DNA of 64,000 bases from Bradyrhizobium jicamae (GTDB lineage: Bacteria > Pseudomonadota > Alphaproteobacteria > Rhizobiales > Xanthobacteraceae): contig NZ_LLXZ01000087.1 of the NCBI RefSeq assembly GCF_001440395.1, forward strand, positions 1 through 64,000, written 5' to 3'. The notes beneath the pieces were generated by a model. It worked only from the letters and a program-made list of their open reading frames with translations, was not told the DNA's origin and did not search any database. Of this stretch, positions 53,441 through 62,145 are shown piece by piece; position 1 is the stretch's first letter; each line of letters starts with the position of its first letter. A program made the translations under genes and the position numbers.

Positions 53441-53935
53441 TCAGGCGAAAATTCCTTGATCGATTTGTTCAAGCGCTTCGCGAACGACCGCCGCGCCCAG
53501 TTCGTCCTTCATCAATTCGAGCGGAATTTGGCCCGACATCGAGGCATTCGGACGGCTCAGCCAGGCCTTCGCCTTCTTCCCGTCGCCAAAAACACGGTCT
53601 GCCAGTGCTTCGATCTCCAGGACGCGGAACAATTCGTGCCGTTGGCTTGATGCCGAGACAGGACGCCGCTGAGCGCCTGTCCGTACCGGCTTGGCCTCGA
53701 ACATCATTTCTTCACGGGCGATTGCGTTGGTACGCTTGCCGGATTTTGCCGCAGGCTTCTTGACCACGACGAATTTCGCGAAGCCGGGGACAAGGAACAC
53801 GCCGTTCTTCTTCAGCTCTTTCTGAGCGGCGGCCGGCAGCTTCTGCAGTGCCGCTTTCCCAACCTGCTGTAACTCGCCGCGACGGCGGAGATCCTTCAAG
53901 TCCTCGTAAACTTGCGCGCGGGTTTTCGGGCTCAT
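53441..53935 (-). CDS. ParS/MbcA-type antitoxin with an HU-like N-terminal half
   Basis: A 164-residue protein. Residues about 100-164 match the MbcA/ParS/Xre antitoxin C-terminal domain (DUF2384-like): ADRVFGDGKKAKAWLSRPN, then SGQIPLELMKDELGAAVVRE and ALEQIDQGIFA. Residues about 5-92 do not look like the usual Xre helix-turn-helix; they resemble HU/IHF proteins: KAALQKLPAAAQKELKK, the GVFLVPGFAKFVVVKKPAAKS segment equivalent to the HU arm strand GFGTFKVNHRAERTG, and a basic KRTNAIAREE after it. It lies just before the RES toxin gene. The HU assignment is my own alignment by eye. Confidence 0.8.
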   Translation of the reverse strand: MSPKTRAQVYEDLKDLRRRGELQQVGKAALQKLPAAAQKELKKNGVFLVPGFAKFVVVKKPAAKSGKRTNAIAREEMMFEAKPVRTGAQRRPVSASSQRHELFRVLEIEALADRVFGDGKKAKAWLSRPNASMSGQIPLELMKDELGAAVVREALEQIDQGIFA

Positions 53936-54298
53936 GAATTTCTCTCCACTAATCAATAGATTAGTATCTTTGCAAGAATCTGCAACCAGCTACTCCACGA
54001 TCCAAAGTGGCCTCGCATCGAAATGTCCGGCGCGACGGCCCGATGACGGTCTCAATCGCGACCGATGCCGGCCCATGGATGGGTGTCCATCTGACCGCCA
54101 GCGATGGATAGGCAGGAAGCGCCGGGCTTTGAGATTCCCCGGTTGGCTGCTATGGAAAGCCCCATGTTTTCGCGGCGCATCATCAGCATTAGCGGCCCGG
54201 CTTCCGCCTGAGCTTTGGCTCGGCGCAAGACCGGGATTGTCCTGTTCACCCCGCAATATCCGCTTTTCAGCGCCGCTTTCGAGCCAACCAGAGCATTC
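53936..54298. other. 363-base divergent gap between the antitoxin gene and ileS
   Basis: The left end holds the antitoxin ribosome site and two palindromes; the rest is the upstream region of ileS. The open frame continues upstream of the chosen ileS start but is arginine-rich and unlike the family, so no second gene is called. Confidence 0.55.
53948..53965. promoter_or_regulatory. Palindromic operator before the antitoxin gene
   Basis: Perfect 7-base arms ACTAATC and GATTAGT enclose AATA, starting 13 bases upstream of the antitoxin ATG and next to its ribosome site. A second palindrome, TTGCA-N6-TGCAA, lies at 53970-53985. Toxin-antitoxin pairs usually repress their own promoter through such sites. 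Confidence 0.6.
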
Positions 54299-57200
54299 AT
54301 GTCCCAACAGCCGCAAAAGTCCGAAGTCGCCGACTATTCGAAAACCCTGTTCCTGCCGCAGACGGAATTCCCGATGCGCGCCGGCCTGCCGCAGCGCGAG
54401 CCGGAGATCCTCAAATACTGGAACGAGATCGACCTCTACGCCAAGCTGCGCGAGAGCGCCGAGGGCCGCGCCAAGTTCGTGCTGCATGACGGACCGCCCT
54501 ACGCCAACGGCAACATCCATATCGGCCACGCCCTGAACAAGATCCTCAAGGACGTCGTCACCAAGAGCCAGCAGATGTTGGGCTTCGATTCCAACTACGT
54601 GCCCGGCTGGGATTGTCACGGCCTGCCGATCGAATGGAAGATCGAGGAAGAGAACTACCGCTCCAAGGGTAAGCCGAAACCGGATTTCCGCGACTCCACC
54701 GCGATGGTGGCGTTCCGAAAGGAATGCCGCGCCTATGCGACGCACTGGATCAACGTGCAGCGCGAGGAGTTCAAGCGGCTCGGCATCATCGGCGACTGGG
54801 ATCATCCCTACGAGACGATGAGCTATCCCGCCGAAGCGCAGATCGCGCGCGAACTGATGAAGTTCGCCGCCAACGGCACGCTCTATCGCGGCTCCAAGCC
54901 GGTGATGTGGAGCGTGGTGGAAAAGACGGCGCTGGCCGAGGCCGAGGTCGAGTACGAGGACTACACCTCGGACATGGTGTGGGTGAAGTTTCCGGTCACC
55001 TCGCCCGCGCATGGCGTGCTGGCAGAAGCGTCCGTGGTGATCTGGACCACCACGCCGTGGACGCTGCCCGGCAACCGCGCGATCTCGTTCTCGCCGAAGA
55101 TCGCCTACGGTCTCTACAAGGTCACCGATGCGCCTGCCGACAACTGGGCAAAGACCGGCGATCTCCTGATCCTTGCCGATGCGCTTGCCGAAGAAGTATT
55201 CAAGCAGGCGCGCGTCACGGCCTACGAGAAGGTGCGCGATATCCCGGCGGATACACTCGATGCCGTGGAGTGCGCACATCCGTTACTCGGCTTCGCTCCG
55301 TCCGGTTCACTGCTGGCCGGCTCCATGTCCGACCGTTCTATGGGCCTCACCGGCTATAGTTTCACGGTTCCTCTGCTTCCCGGCGACCATGTCACCGACG
55401 ATACCGGTACCGGCTTCGTCCACACCGCACCCGGCCACGGCCGCGAGGACTTCGACGCCTGGATGGCGCATGCGCGTGACCTCGAGGCGCGCGGCATCAA
55501 CACCGCCATCCCCTATACGGTCGATGAGAACGGCGCCTTCACCAACCAAGCGCCCGGCTTCACCGGCAAGCGCGTGATCAACGACAAGGGCGAAAAGGGC
55601 GACGCCAACGAGGCCGTCATCAAGGCGCTGGTCGAGGCCGGCAAGCTGCTCGCACGCGGCCGGCTCAAGCATCAGTATCCGCATTCCTGGCGCTCGAAGA
55701 AGCCGGTGATCTTCCGCAACACGCCGCAATGGTTCATCGCGATGGACAAGGACATTGCGGTGGACGGCAACGCCAAGCCCGGCGACACGCTGCGGGCCCG
55801 CGCGCTGCACGCCATCTCGGTGACGCAATGGGTGCCGCCTGCCGGCCAGAACCGCATCAACGGCATGATCGCGGGCCGCCCGGACTGGGTGATCTCGCGC
55901 CAGCGCGCCTGGGGCGTGCCGATCGCCGTGTTCGTGCGCGAGAAGGGCGACGGCTCGGCCGAAATCCTGCAGGACGAAATCGTCAACCAGCGCATCTGCG
56001 AAGCCTTCACGGAAGAAGGCGCCGACGCCTGGTACATGGAAGGCGCCCGCGAACGTTTCCTCGGGGACCGCGCGGCTGAAGACTGGAAGAAGGTCGACGA
56101 CATCTGCGACGTCTGGTTCGATTCCGGCTCGACCCACGCCTTTGTGCTGGAAGACCGCCAGAATTTCCCAACGCTTGGCAACATCGTCCGCAAGATCGAC
56201 GGCGGCGACGACACCGTGATGTATCTGGAAGGCTCCGACCAGCACCGTGGCTGGTTTCATTCCTCGCTACTGGAAAGCGCCGGCACCCGCGGTCGTGCGC
56301 CCTATGATGTCGTGCTCACCCACGGCTTCACGCTGGACGAGAACGGCCGCAAGATGTCGAAGTCGCTCGGCAACACCGTCGAGCCGCAGAAGGTGATGAA
56401 GGATTCGGGCGCCGACATCCTGCGCCTCTGGGTCTGCGCCACCGACTATGCCGACGACCAGCGTATCGGTCCCGAGATCCTCAAAAATACCATCGAGACC
56501 TACCGCAAGCTGCGCAACTCGATCCGCTGGATGCTCGGCACGCTGCATCATTTCAATCCCGCCGATGCGGTCGCTCATGGCGACATGCCCGAGCTGGAAC
56601 GCCTGATGCTGCATGAGCTTGCCAAACGCGCTTCGATCGTGCGCCAGGCCTATGCCGAGTTCGACTACAAGACGGTTGTCGCGACGCTTGCGGCGTTCAT
56701 GAACACCGAATTGTCGGCGTTCTATTTCGACATCCGCAAGGACACGCTCTATTGCGATCCGCCGTCCTCAGTGGCGCGCAAGGCGGCGCTGACCGCGATC
56801 GACATCATCTGCGATGCGATCCTGCGCTGGCTGGCGCCGGTGCTCAGCTTCACCTGCGAAGAGGCGTGGCGGATGTACGAGCCGGATGCCGCGCCGTCGG
56901 TGCACCTGACGCTTTTCCCGGAGGGCTTTGACCGGTTTCACGACGATGCGCTTGCTACGAAGTGGGAAACCATCCGTAACGTCCGCCGCGTCGTCACCGG
57001 CGCGCTCGAACTCGAACGCGCCGCCAAGAACATCGGCTCCTCGCTGGAGGCGTCGCCGCTGGTCTACGTGTCGGATCAGAACATCTTCAACACGCTGATC
57101 GACATCGACCTGGCCGAAGTCTGCATCACTTCGAACGCCATGGTGACCAATGACGACGCGCCGGCCAGCGCGTTCAGCCTCGCAGACGTGCCTGATGTCG

Positions 57201-57868
57201 CCGTCGTCGTTGAAAGGGCCGTGGGCACCAAATGCGCGCGCTCCTGGAAGATCCTGCCGACCGTCGGCGAAGACGCCGAATATCCCGACGTCTCCCCGCG
57301 CGACGCGCTCGCCTTGCGGGAATGGAAGGCGCTCGCCGAGGGCGTGAAGCCGGTTGAACCGGTCGAAGCGCGCGCCAAGCCCGTCGCGCTGGTCGAACAG
57401 CAGGCTGTGGAACCAGTGCAGCAAACAGAGGAAGTGCCGGAACAGGCTGATTCGGCAGAGGTGACTGCGGGCCAGACCAGCAAGAAGATCCGAGCCAGGA
57501 AGCCTGCGAAAGTCACGGCAACGGAGACAACCGACAAGGCCGCGGCAGCCGACAAGGCTGCCGTAGCCAGGCCTGAGACCGTAGAAGCCAAGAAGGCCCC
57601 GGCCAAGAAAGCCAAGAGCAAGAAAACTACGGCCAAGAAAACTACGGCCAAGCCGGCTAGCGCCAAGAAGGCCAACGTGGAGAAAACCGCGGCCAAGAAA
57701 GCGAAGGCCAAGAAGGCTGCCAAGTCCAGCAAAGCCCCTTCGGCAACGAAGGCGGCCAAGAAGACGACGAAGAAGGCGGTAAAGAAGGCCAGCAAGAAGA
57801 CCGCCAAGAAGGCTGGAAAGAAGCCGCCGGCGGCCAAGGCAAAGAAGAAGAAAAAGAAGGCCAGATAA
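54299..57868 (+). CDS. ileS: Isoleucyl-tRNA synthetase with a lysine-rich C-terminal tail
   Basis: A class I synthetase charging tRNA-Ile. HIGH is in [12 protein letters not shown] (about residue 76) and KMSKS in [11 protein letters not shown] (about 685); the editing domain has [14 protein letters not shown]. The core ends near 1010, close to the usual full length, but the protein continues to 1189. The extra 175 residues are lysine, alanine and threonine rich ([17 protein letters not shown] and similar), like histone H1. The zinc-binding C-terminal motif, usually CARCW...LC.RC, is reduced to one cysteine ([10 protein letters not shown]). lspA starts directly after the stop. Confidence 0.95.
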   Translation: MSQQPQKSEVADYSKTLFLPQTEFPMRAGLPQREPEILKYWNEIDLYAKLRESAEGRAKFVLHDGPPYANGNIHIGHALNKILKDVVTKSQQMLGFDSNYVPGWDCHGLPIEWKIEEENYRSKGKPKPDFRDSTAMVAFRKECRAYATHWINVQREEFKRLGIIGDWDHPYETMSYPAEAQIARELMKFAANGTLYRGSKPVMWSVVEKTALAEAEVEYEDYTSDMVWVKFPVTSPAHGVLAEASVVIWTTTPWTLPGNRAISFSPKIAYGLYKVTDAPADNWAKTGDLLILADALAEEVFKQARVTAYEKVRDIPADTLDAVECAHPLLGFAPSGSLLAGSMSDRSMGLTGYSFTVPLLPGDHVTDDTGTGFVHTAPGHGREDFDAWMAHARDLEARGINTAIPYTVDENGAFTNQAPGFTGKRVINDKGEKGDANEAVIKALVEAGKLLARGRLKHQYPHSWRSKKPVIFRNTPQWFIAMDKDIAVDGNAKPGDTLRARALHAISVTQWVPPAGQNRINGMIAGRPDWVISRQRAWGVPIAVFVREKGDGSAEILQDEIVNQRICEAFTEEGADAWYMEGARERFLGDRAAEDWKKVDDICDVWFDSGSTHAFVLEDRQNFPTLGNIVRKIDGGDDTVMYLEGSDQHRGWFHSSLLESAGTRGRAPYDVVLTHGFTLDENGRKMSKSLGNTVEPQKVMKDSGADILRLWVCATDYADDQRIGPEILKNTIETYRKLRNSIRWMLGTLHHFNPADAVAHGDMPELERLMLHELAKRASIVRQAYAEFDYKTVVATLAAFMNTELSAFYFDIRKDTLYCDPPSSVARKAALTAIDIICDAILRWLAPVLSFTCEEAWRMYEPDAAPSVHLTLFPEGFDRFHDDALATKWETIRNVRRVVTGALELERAAKNIGSSLEASPLVYVSDQNIFNTLIDIDLAEVCITSNAMVTNDDAPASAFSLADVPDVAVVVERAVGTKCARSWKILPTVGEDAEYPDVSPRDALALREWKALAEGVKPVEPVEARAKPVALVEQQAVEPVQQTEEVPEQADSAEVTAGQTSKKIRARKPAKVTATETTDKAAAADKAAVARPETVEAKKAPAKKAKSKKTTAKKTTAKPASAKKANVEKTAAKKAKAKKAAKSSKAPSATKAAKKTTKKAVKKASKKTAKKAGKKPPAAKAKKKKKKAR

Positions 57869-58387
57869 GTGTCTGGCCTCGAACACGCACGCACCCCTCA
57901 CCTGCGCGCCGGGGTCACTGCCGCGGTTGTGACGCTGGTGCTCGACCAGGCCTCGAAGCTCTGGCTGCTCTACGTGTTCGACCTTGCCAACCGCGGCGCG
58001 GTCCGGGTCACGCCGTTCTTCGACCTGGTGCTGGCCTGGAACGTCGGGATCAGCTTTGGCTGGTTCCAGTCGGATAACCAGCTCGCCCAGCTCGCACTGA
58101 TGGCGATCAAGGCGGTTGCAGTGATCGTGCTGGGGATCTGGATGGCGCGCTCCAGCACGCTGCTGGCGACTCTGGCGCTGGGCCTGATCATCGGCGGAGC
58201 TGTTGGCAACGGCATCGACCGCTTCCTGCACGGCGCGGTGGTCGATTTTGCCCTTTTCCACATCGAGATCGGGGGAAAAACCTTCAATTGGTACGTGTTT
58301 AACCTCGCGGATGTGGCCATTGTTGCCGGGGTAGCGGGCCTATTGTATGACTCGTTCCTGGGGGTACCCGCCGCAAAAGCGCCCTGA
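57869..58387 (+). CDS. lspA: Lipoprotein signal peptidase (signal peptidase II)
   Basis: LspA cleaves the signal peptide from diacylglyceryl-prolipoproteins, the step after Lgt. The 172-residue membrane protein has four hydrophobic segments and both catalytic aspartates: GGAVGNGIDRFLHGAVVDF (about 115) and YVFNLADVAIVAG (about 146). It begins with GTG directly at the ileS stop, the classic ileS-lspA pair. Lipoproteins in this window, such as the gene near 6 kb, would be its substrates. Confidence 0.95.
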   Translation: MSGLEHARTPHLRAGVTAAVVTLVLDQASKLWLLYVFDLANRGAVRVTPFFDLVLAWNVGISFGWFQSDNQLAQLALMAIKAVAVIVLGIWMARSSTLLATLALGLIIGGAVGNGIDRFLHGAVVDFALFHIEIGGKTFNWYVFNLADVAIVAGVAGLLYDSFLGVPAAKAP

Positions 58388-58476
58388 TCCCGGCCGAAAG
58401 GACCCTTAGGGTATGACGCCGTACGGCCGTCAGGCCGGCCCCCTAGGTTGCAGAAATTGTGAATGGGAACAGCGCG

Positions 58477-59190
58477 ATGCGCGAGACCGAAGCCCGCTTC
58501 TGGATGATGCAGATCCCCTCGCTGAGCCGGGCAATGCGGTTCGCCGCCATTGCCGTCGGCATCGGCCTCGTGATGGCCTCAGGCCCCGTGCGTGCGGCCG
58601 ACGACGAGGACGAAGACGACAAGACCTTCGAGGAAAAGATCATCGAAGGCATCATGCGCGGCATCGGCGGCACCAACATGGAAAACCGTGGCATCGAGTA
58701 CCGTGAGCGCTCGCCGCTGGTGGTTCCGCCCAAGCTCGATTTGCCGCCCCCATCCGCCACCGCGGCCGAGGCGAAGGTGCCGAACTGGCCCAAGGATCAC
58801 GACGAGCAGCGCCGCAAGGCAGCGATCGCGGCACGCAAGAAAGAGAACAAGGACCCGCGTGAAGCGGCCCGCATCCTGACGCCGGCTGAACTCGCGGTCG
58901 GTAAGACCGCGGCGCCCTCGCGCAAGGACAACGATCCGGTGCAGCCCGGCACCTCGAACCCCAATCCGATCCTGAGCCCTTCGCAGCTCGGCTATAACGG
59001 CGGCTTCAGCGGCCTGTTCGGCGGCAACAAGTCCGAGACGGCTACGTTCAAGAGCGAACCGACGCGCGATTCGCTGACGCAGCCGCCGCCCGGCTACCAG
59101 ACGCCATCGCCGAACTATGCCTACGGCACCGGGCCGAAGGAATCGCTCAACAAGGAATACAATCCGTCGAAGGGCAAGTATGGCGATTAG
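58477..59190 (+). CDS. Exported proline-rich protein, unknown
   Basis: A 237-residue protein conserved next to lspA in rhizobia by its look. A signal peptide (MRFAAIAVGIGLVMASGPVR, cut after VRA) is followed by an acidic stretch (ADDEDEDDKTFEEKII) and a low-complexity hydrophilic body rich in proline, asparagine and lysine (SNPNPILSPSQLGYNGGFSG). No domain is recognised. The ATG giving MRETEARFW is chosen; a GTG six codons upstream is possible. It lies between lspA and two M16 peptidase genes on the same strand. Confidence 0.75.
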   Translation: MRETEARFWMMQIPSLSRAMRFAAIAVGIGLVMASGPVRAADDEDEDDKTFEEKIIEGIMRGIGGTNMENRGIEYRERSPLVVPPKLDLPPPSATAAEAKVPNWPKDHDEQRRKAAIAARKKENKDPREAARILTPAELAVGKTAAPSRKDNDPVQPGTSNPNPILSPSQLGYNGGFSGLFGGNKSETATFKSEPTRDSLTQPPPGYQTPSPNYAYGTGPKESLNKEYNPSKGKYGD

Positions 59191-59201
59191 TTAAGCATGG
59201 C

Positions 59202-59218
59202 GAAGAGTTAAGCTCTTC
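59202..59218 (+). terminator. Weak hairpin after the proline-rich protein gene
   Basis: GAAGAG and CTCTTC pair around TTAAG, 12 bases after the stop, with no T-run. It is at most a weak terminator or pause before the first M16 gene. Confidence 0.3.
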
Positions 59219-59371
59219 TCTCGCCTTCGTGACGATTGCCGGCGCCGCCGCGGTGTACGATGCCGCGGCTTCGTTCCGAACCATCTTGTTCGGGTTTCGC
59301 TTCTAACATTTTGCGCGAATTCCAGTCGCAGGACCGGTAACGCATTTTGCGGAATACGCGCCAGATAGGTC

Positions 59372-60763
59372 ATGATGTCATCGCACCGTTTTGCCGCCTG
59401 GCTCGTTGCAGCCTTCATCTCGACGTTTGCTTTTTCCGCCGGCAGCGCGACTGCCCAGACCACGGTCACGTCGGAACGTCCCGCCAGCTTCACCCTCGAC
59501 AACGGCCTGCAAGTGGTGGTGATCCCCGATCACCGCACCCCCGTCGTCACCCAGATGATCTGGTACAAGGTCGGCTCAGCCGATGAAACGCCGGGCAAAT
59601 CGGGACTGGCGCACTTCCTCGAACATTTGATGTTCAAGGGCACCGCCAAACATCCCGCCGGTGAATTCTCCCAGACCGTGCTGCGGATCGGCGGCAACGA
59701 GAACGCCTTCACCTCGCTCGACTACACCGGCTATTTCCAGCGCGTGCCGCGCGAACACCTGGCGAAGATGATGGAGTTCGAGGCCGACCGCATGACCGGT
59801 CTCATCCTCAAGGATGAGAACGTGTTGCCGGAGCGCGATGTCGTGCTCGAAGAGTTCAACATGCGCGTCGCCAATAATCCGGATGCGCGGCTGACCGAGC
59901 AGATCATGGCGGCGCTCTATCTCAACCACCCCTATGGCCGTCCGGTGATCGGCTGGCGCCAGGAGATCGAGAAACTCGACCGCGAGGATGCGCTGGCGTT
60001 CTACAAGCGCTTCTACGCGCCGAACAACGCGATCCTGGTGATCGCGGGCGACGTCGACGCCAAGGAAATCCGCGCGATGGTGGAGAAGGCCTATGGCGGC
60101 ATTCCCGCCCAGCCGGCGATATCAGCGCATCGCGTCCGTCCGCAGGAGCCGGTGCCGGCGGCGCCGCGCACGGTGACGCTATCGGATCCGCGCGTCGAGC
60201 AGACCAGCCTGCGGCGCTATTACCTCGTCCCCTCCTCCGCGACCGCGGCGGCCGGCGAAGGCCCGGCGCTCGACGTGCTGGCGCAACTGATGGGCGGCGG
60301 CTCCAATTCCTATCTCTATCGGGCGCTGGTGATCGACCGCCAGCTCGCGATCAGCGCCGGCGCCGGCTATCAGGGCACGGCACTCGATCCCTCGCAGTTC
60401 TCGATCTCGGTTTCGCCGAAGCCCGGCGTGGAGTTTTCGCAAATTGAGCAGGCGATCGACGGCGTGATCGCGGAGGTCATCCAGAATCCCGCCCGCGCCG
60501 AAGACCTCGAGCGGGTCAAGACCCAGTTGATTGCGGAAGCAATCTACGCCCAGGACAATCAGGCCACGCTGGCCCGCTGGTACGGCGGCGCGCTGACCAC
60601 GGGGCTGTCCATCGACGACATCAGGAGCTGGCCGGAGCGGATTCGCGCCGTCACTGCCGAACAGGTCCGCGACGCGGCCCAGAAATGGCTCGACAAGAAA
60701 CGCTCGGTGACCGGCTATCTGATCAAGGATGCTGCGCCGAAACGCGAGGAGAAGCGCTCGTGA
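59372..60763 (+). CDS. M16 family zinc metallopeptidase, catalytic subunit
   Basis: A 463-residue M16B-type peptidase, exported by an N-terminal signal (AAFISTFAFSAGSATAQ). The inverted zinc motif HFLEH is at about residues 80-84 (GLAHFLEHLMFKGT), with the third ligand glutamate about 75 residues later (VVLEEFNMRV). The second half is the inactive domain, but its arginine/tyrosine pair is not obvious (GGGSNSYLYRALVIDRQLA). It overlaps the next M16 gene, which lacks zinc ligands, so the two likely make a working heterodimer. Substrate peptides are unknown. Confidence 0.92.
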   Translation: MMSSHRFAAWLVAAFISTFAFSAGSATAQTTVTSERPASFTLDNGLQVVVIPDHRTPVVTQMIWYKVGSADETPGKSGLAHFLEHLMFKGTAKHPAGEFSQTVLRIGGNENAFTSLDYTGYFQRVPREHLAKMMEFEADRMTGLILKDENVLPERDVVLEEFNMRVANNPDARLTEQIMAALYLNHPYGRPVIGWRQEIEKLDREDALAFYKRFYAPNNAILVIAGDVDAKEIRAMVEKAYGGIPAQPAISAHRVRPQEPVPAAPRTVTLSDPRVEQTSLRRYYLVPSSATAAAGEGPALDVLAQLMGGGSNSYLYRALVIDRQLAISAGAGYQGTALDPSQFSISVSPKPGVEFSQIEQAIDGVIAEVIQNPARAEDLERVKTQLIAEAIYAQDNQATLARWYGGALTTGLSIDDIRSWPERIRAVTAEQVRDAAQKWLDKKRSVTGYLIKDAAPKREEKRS

Positions 60764-62127
60764 TCCGGTTTTCGATTGGCGCGCAGCGCGTCGCTTCCAC
60801 CCTGATCGCCGGCGCCGTGCTGCTGGTGCTCGCGGCGAGCCCGTCGCATGCCGCAGCCAAGATCCAGCGGCTGGTCTCGCCCGGCGGCATCGAGGCTTGG
60901 TTCGTGCAGGATGCCACCGTGCCCCTGATTGCAATGGAATATGCCTTCAGCGGCGGCGGCGCCCAGGATCCGGCCGGCAAGTCCGGCGTCGGCAACCTGG
61001 TCGCCGGCCTGCTCGATGAAGGCTCCGGCGATCTCGATTCCAAAACCTTCCATGAGCGCCTCGAGCGCCGCGCCATCGAACTGAGTTTCTCGTCGACCCG
61101 GGACTATTTCCGCGGCTCGCTGCGCATGCTCAAGGACAACAAGGACGAGGCTTTCGACCTTCTGCATCTGGCGCTGACCTCGCCGCGTTTCGACACCAGC
61201 GACGTCGAGCGCATTCGCGCCCAGGTCCTCTCCGGGCTGCGCCGCGACACCACCAACCCGACCTCGCTGGCGAGCCGCAAGTTCCTGGAAGTCGCCTTCG
61301 GCGATCATCCCTATGGCCGGCAGAGCAACGGCACGCTCGACAGCGTGCCGAAGATCGACGTCGCCGACATGAAGGATTACGTCCGCCGCGTGATCGCCAA
61401 GGATACGCTTCGGATCGCCGTGGTCGGCGATGTCGATGCCGACACGCTCGGCAAGCTCCTGGACAAGACGTTCGGCGGATTGCCGGCCAAGGCCAGCCTG
61501 ACGCCGCTGGCCGAGGTCGAGGCCACCAAGCCGCCGCAGCGCGCGTTCGTGCCGCTCGACGTGCCGCAGACCGTGGTGACGTTCGGCGGCCCCGGCATTC
61601 GCCGCCACGATCCGAATTTCATGGCCGCCTATGTCGTGAACCACATCCTGGGCGGCGGCTCGTCGTCTCGGCTCTACAAGGAGGTGCGCGAAAAGCGCGG
61701 CCTCGCCTATTCGGTCTATGAATCCCTGCTCTGGATGGATCGCTCCGCCTTGTTCATCGGCAACACCGGCACCCGCGCCGACCGCGCCGGCGAGACGGTG
61801 GACGCGATCGAGGACGAGATCCGCCGCATCGCCGAGGAAGGCCCGACCCAGAAGGAACTGGACGAGGCCAAGTCCTATCTCAAGGGCTCGCAGATGCTGG
61901 CGCTCGATACCTCCTCGAAGCTCGCGCAGGCGCTGCTGCAATACCAGCTCGACAAGCTGCCGATCGACTATATCGAGAAGCGCAACGCCATCGTCGACGC
62001 CGTGACGCTCGATGACGCCAAGAAGGCCGCGCAGAAGCTCTGGGGCCAGGGCCTGCTCACCGTCGTCGTCGGCCGTACCCCGCAAGCCGCCGCCCAGCCG
62101 GCGGTGGCGCCGCCAAAGGCGAACTGA
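60760..62127 (+). CDS. M16 family peptidase-like protein, non-catalytic partner
   Basis: A 455-residue M16 protein with a signal peptide (TLIAGAVLLVLAASPSHAA). The position of HxxEH is VGNLVAGLLDEGSG, so the zinc ligands are missing. The C-terminal half keeps the substrate-binding arginine/tyrosine motif (GGGSSSRLYKEVREKRGLAY then SVY). It starts with GTG overlapping the stop of the active M16 gene (GTGA) after a GAGGAG site. The split of roles matches heterodimeric M16 peptidases such as mitochondrial processing peptidase. Confidence 0.9.
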   Translation: MIRFSIGAQRVASTLIAGAVLLVLAASPSHAAAKIQRLVSPGGIEAWFVQDATVPLIAMEYAFSGGGAQDPAGKSGVGNLVAGLLDEGSGDLDSKTFHERLERRAIELSFSSTRDYFRGSLRMLKDNKDEAFDLLHLALTSPRFDTSDVERIRAQVLSGLRRDTTNPTSLASRKFLEVAFGDHPYGRQSNGTLDSVPKIDVADMKDYVRRVIAKDTLRIAVVGDVDADTLGKLLDKTFGGLPAKASLTPLAEVEATKPPQRAFVPLDVPQTVVTFGGPGIRRHDPNFMAAYVVNHILGGGSSSRLYKEVREKRGLAYSVYESLLWMDRSALFIGNTGTRADRAGETVDAIEDEIRRIAEEGPTQKELDEAKSYLKGSQMLALDTSSKLAQALLQYQLDKLPIDYIEKRNAIVDAVTLDDAKKAAQKLWGQGLLTVVVGRTPQAAAQPAVAPPKAN

Positions 62128-62145
62128 GGCCATCGACCAAGATGG

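Noticed and set aside
60715..62133. A 472-codon frame on the minus strand opposite the second M16 gene
   Set aside because: It mirrors a well-supported M16 gene and shows no motif, signal or ribosome site of its own.
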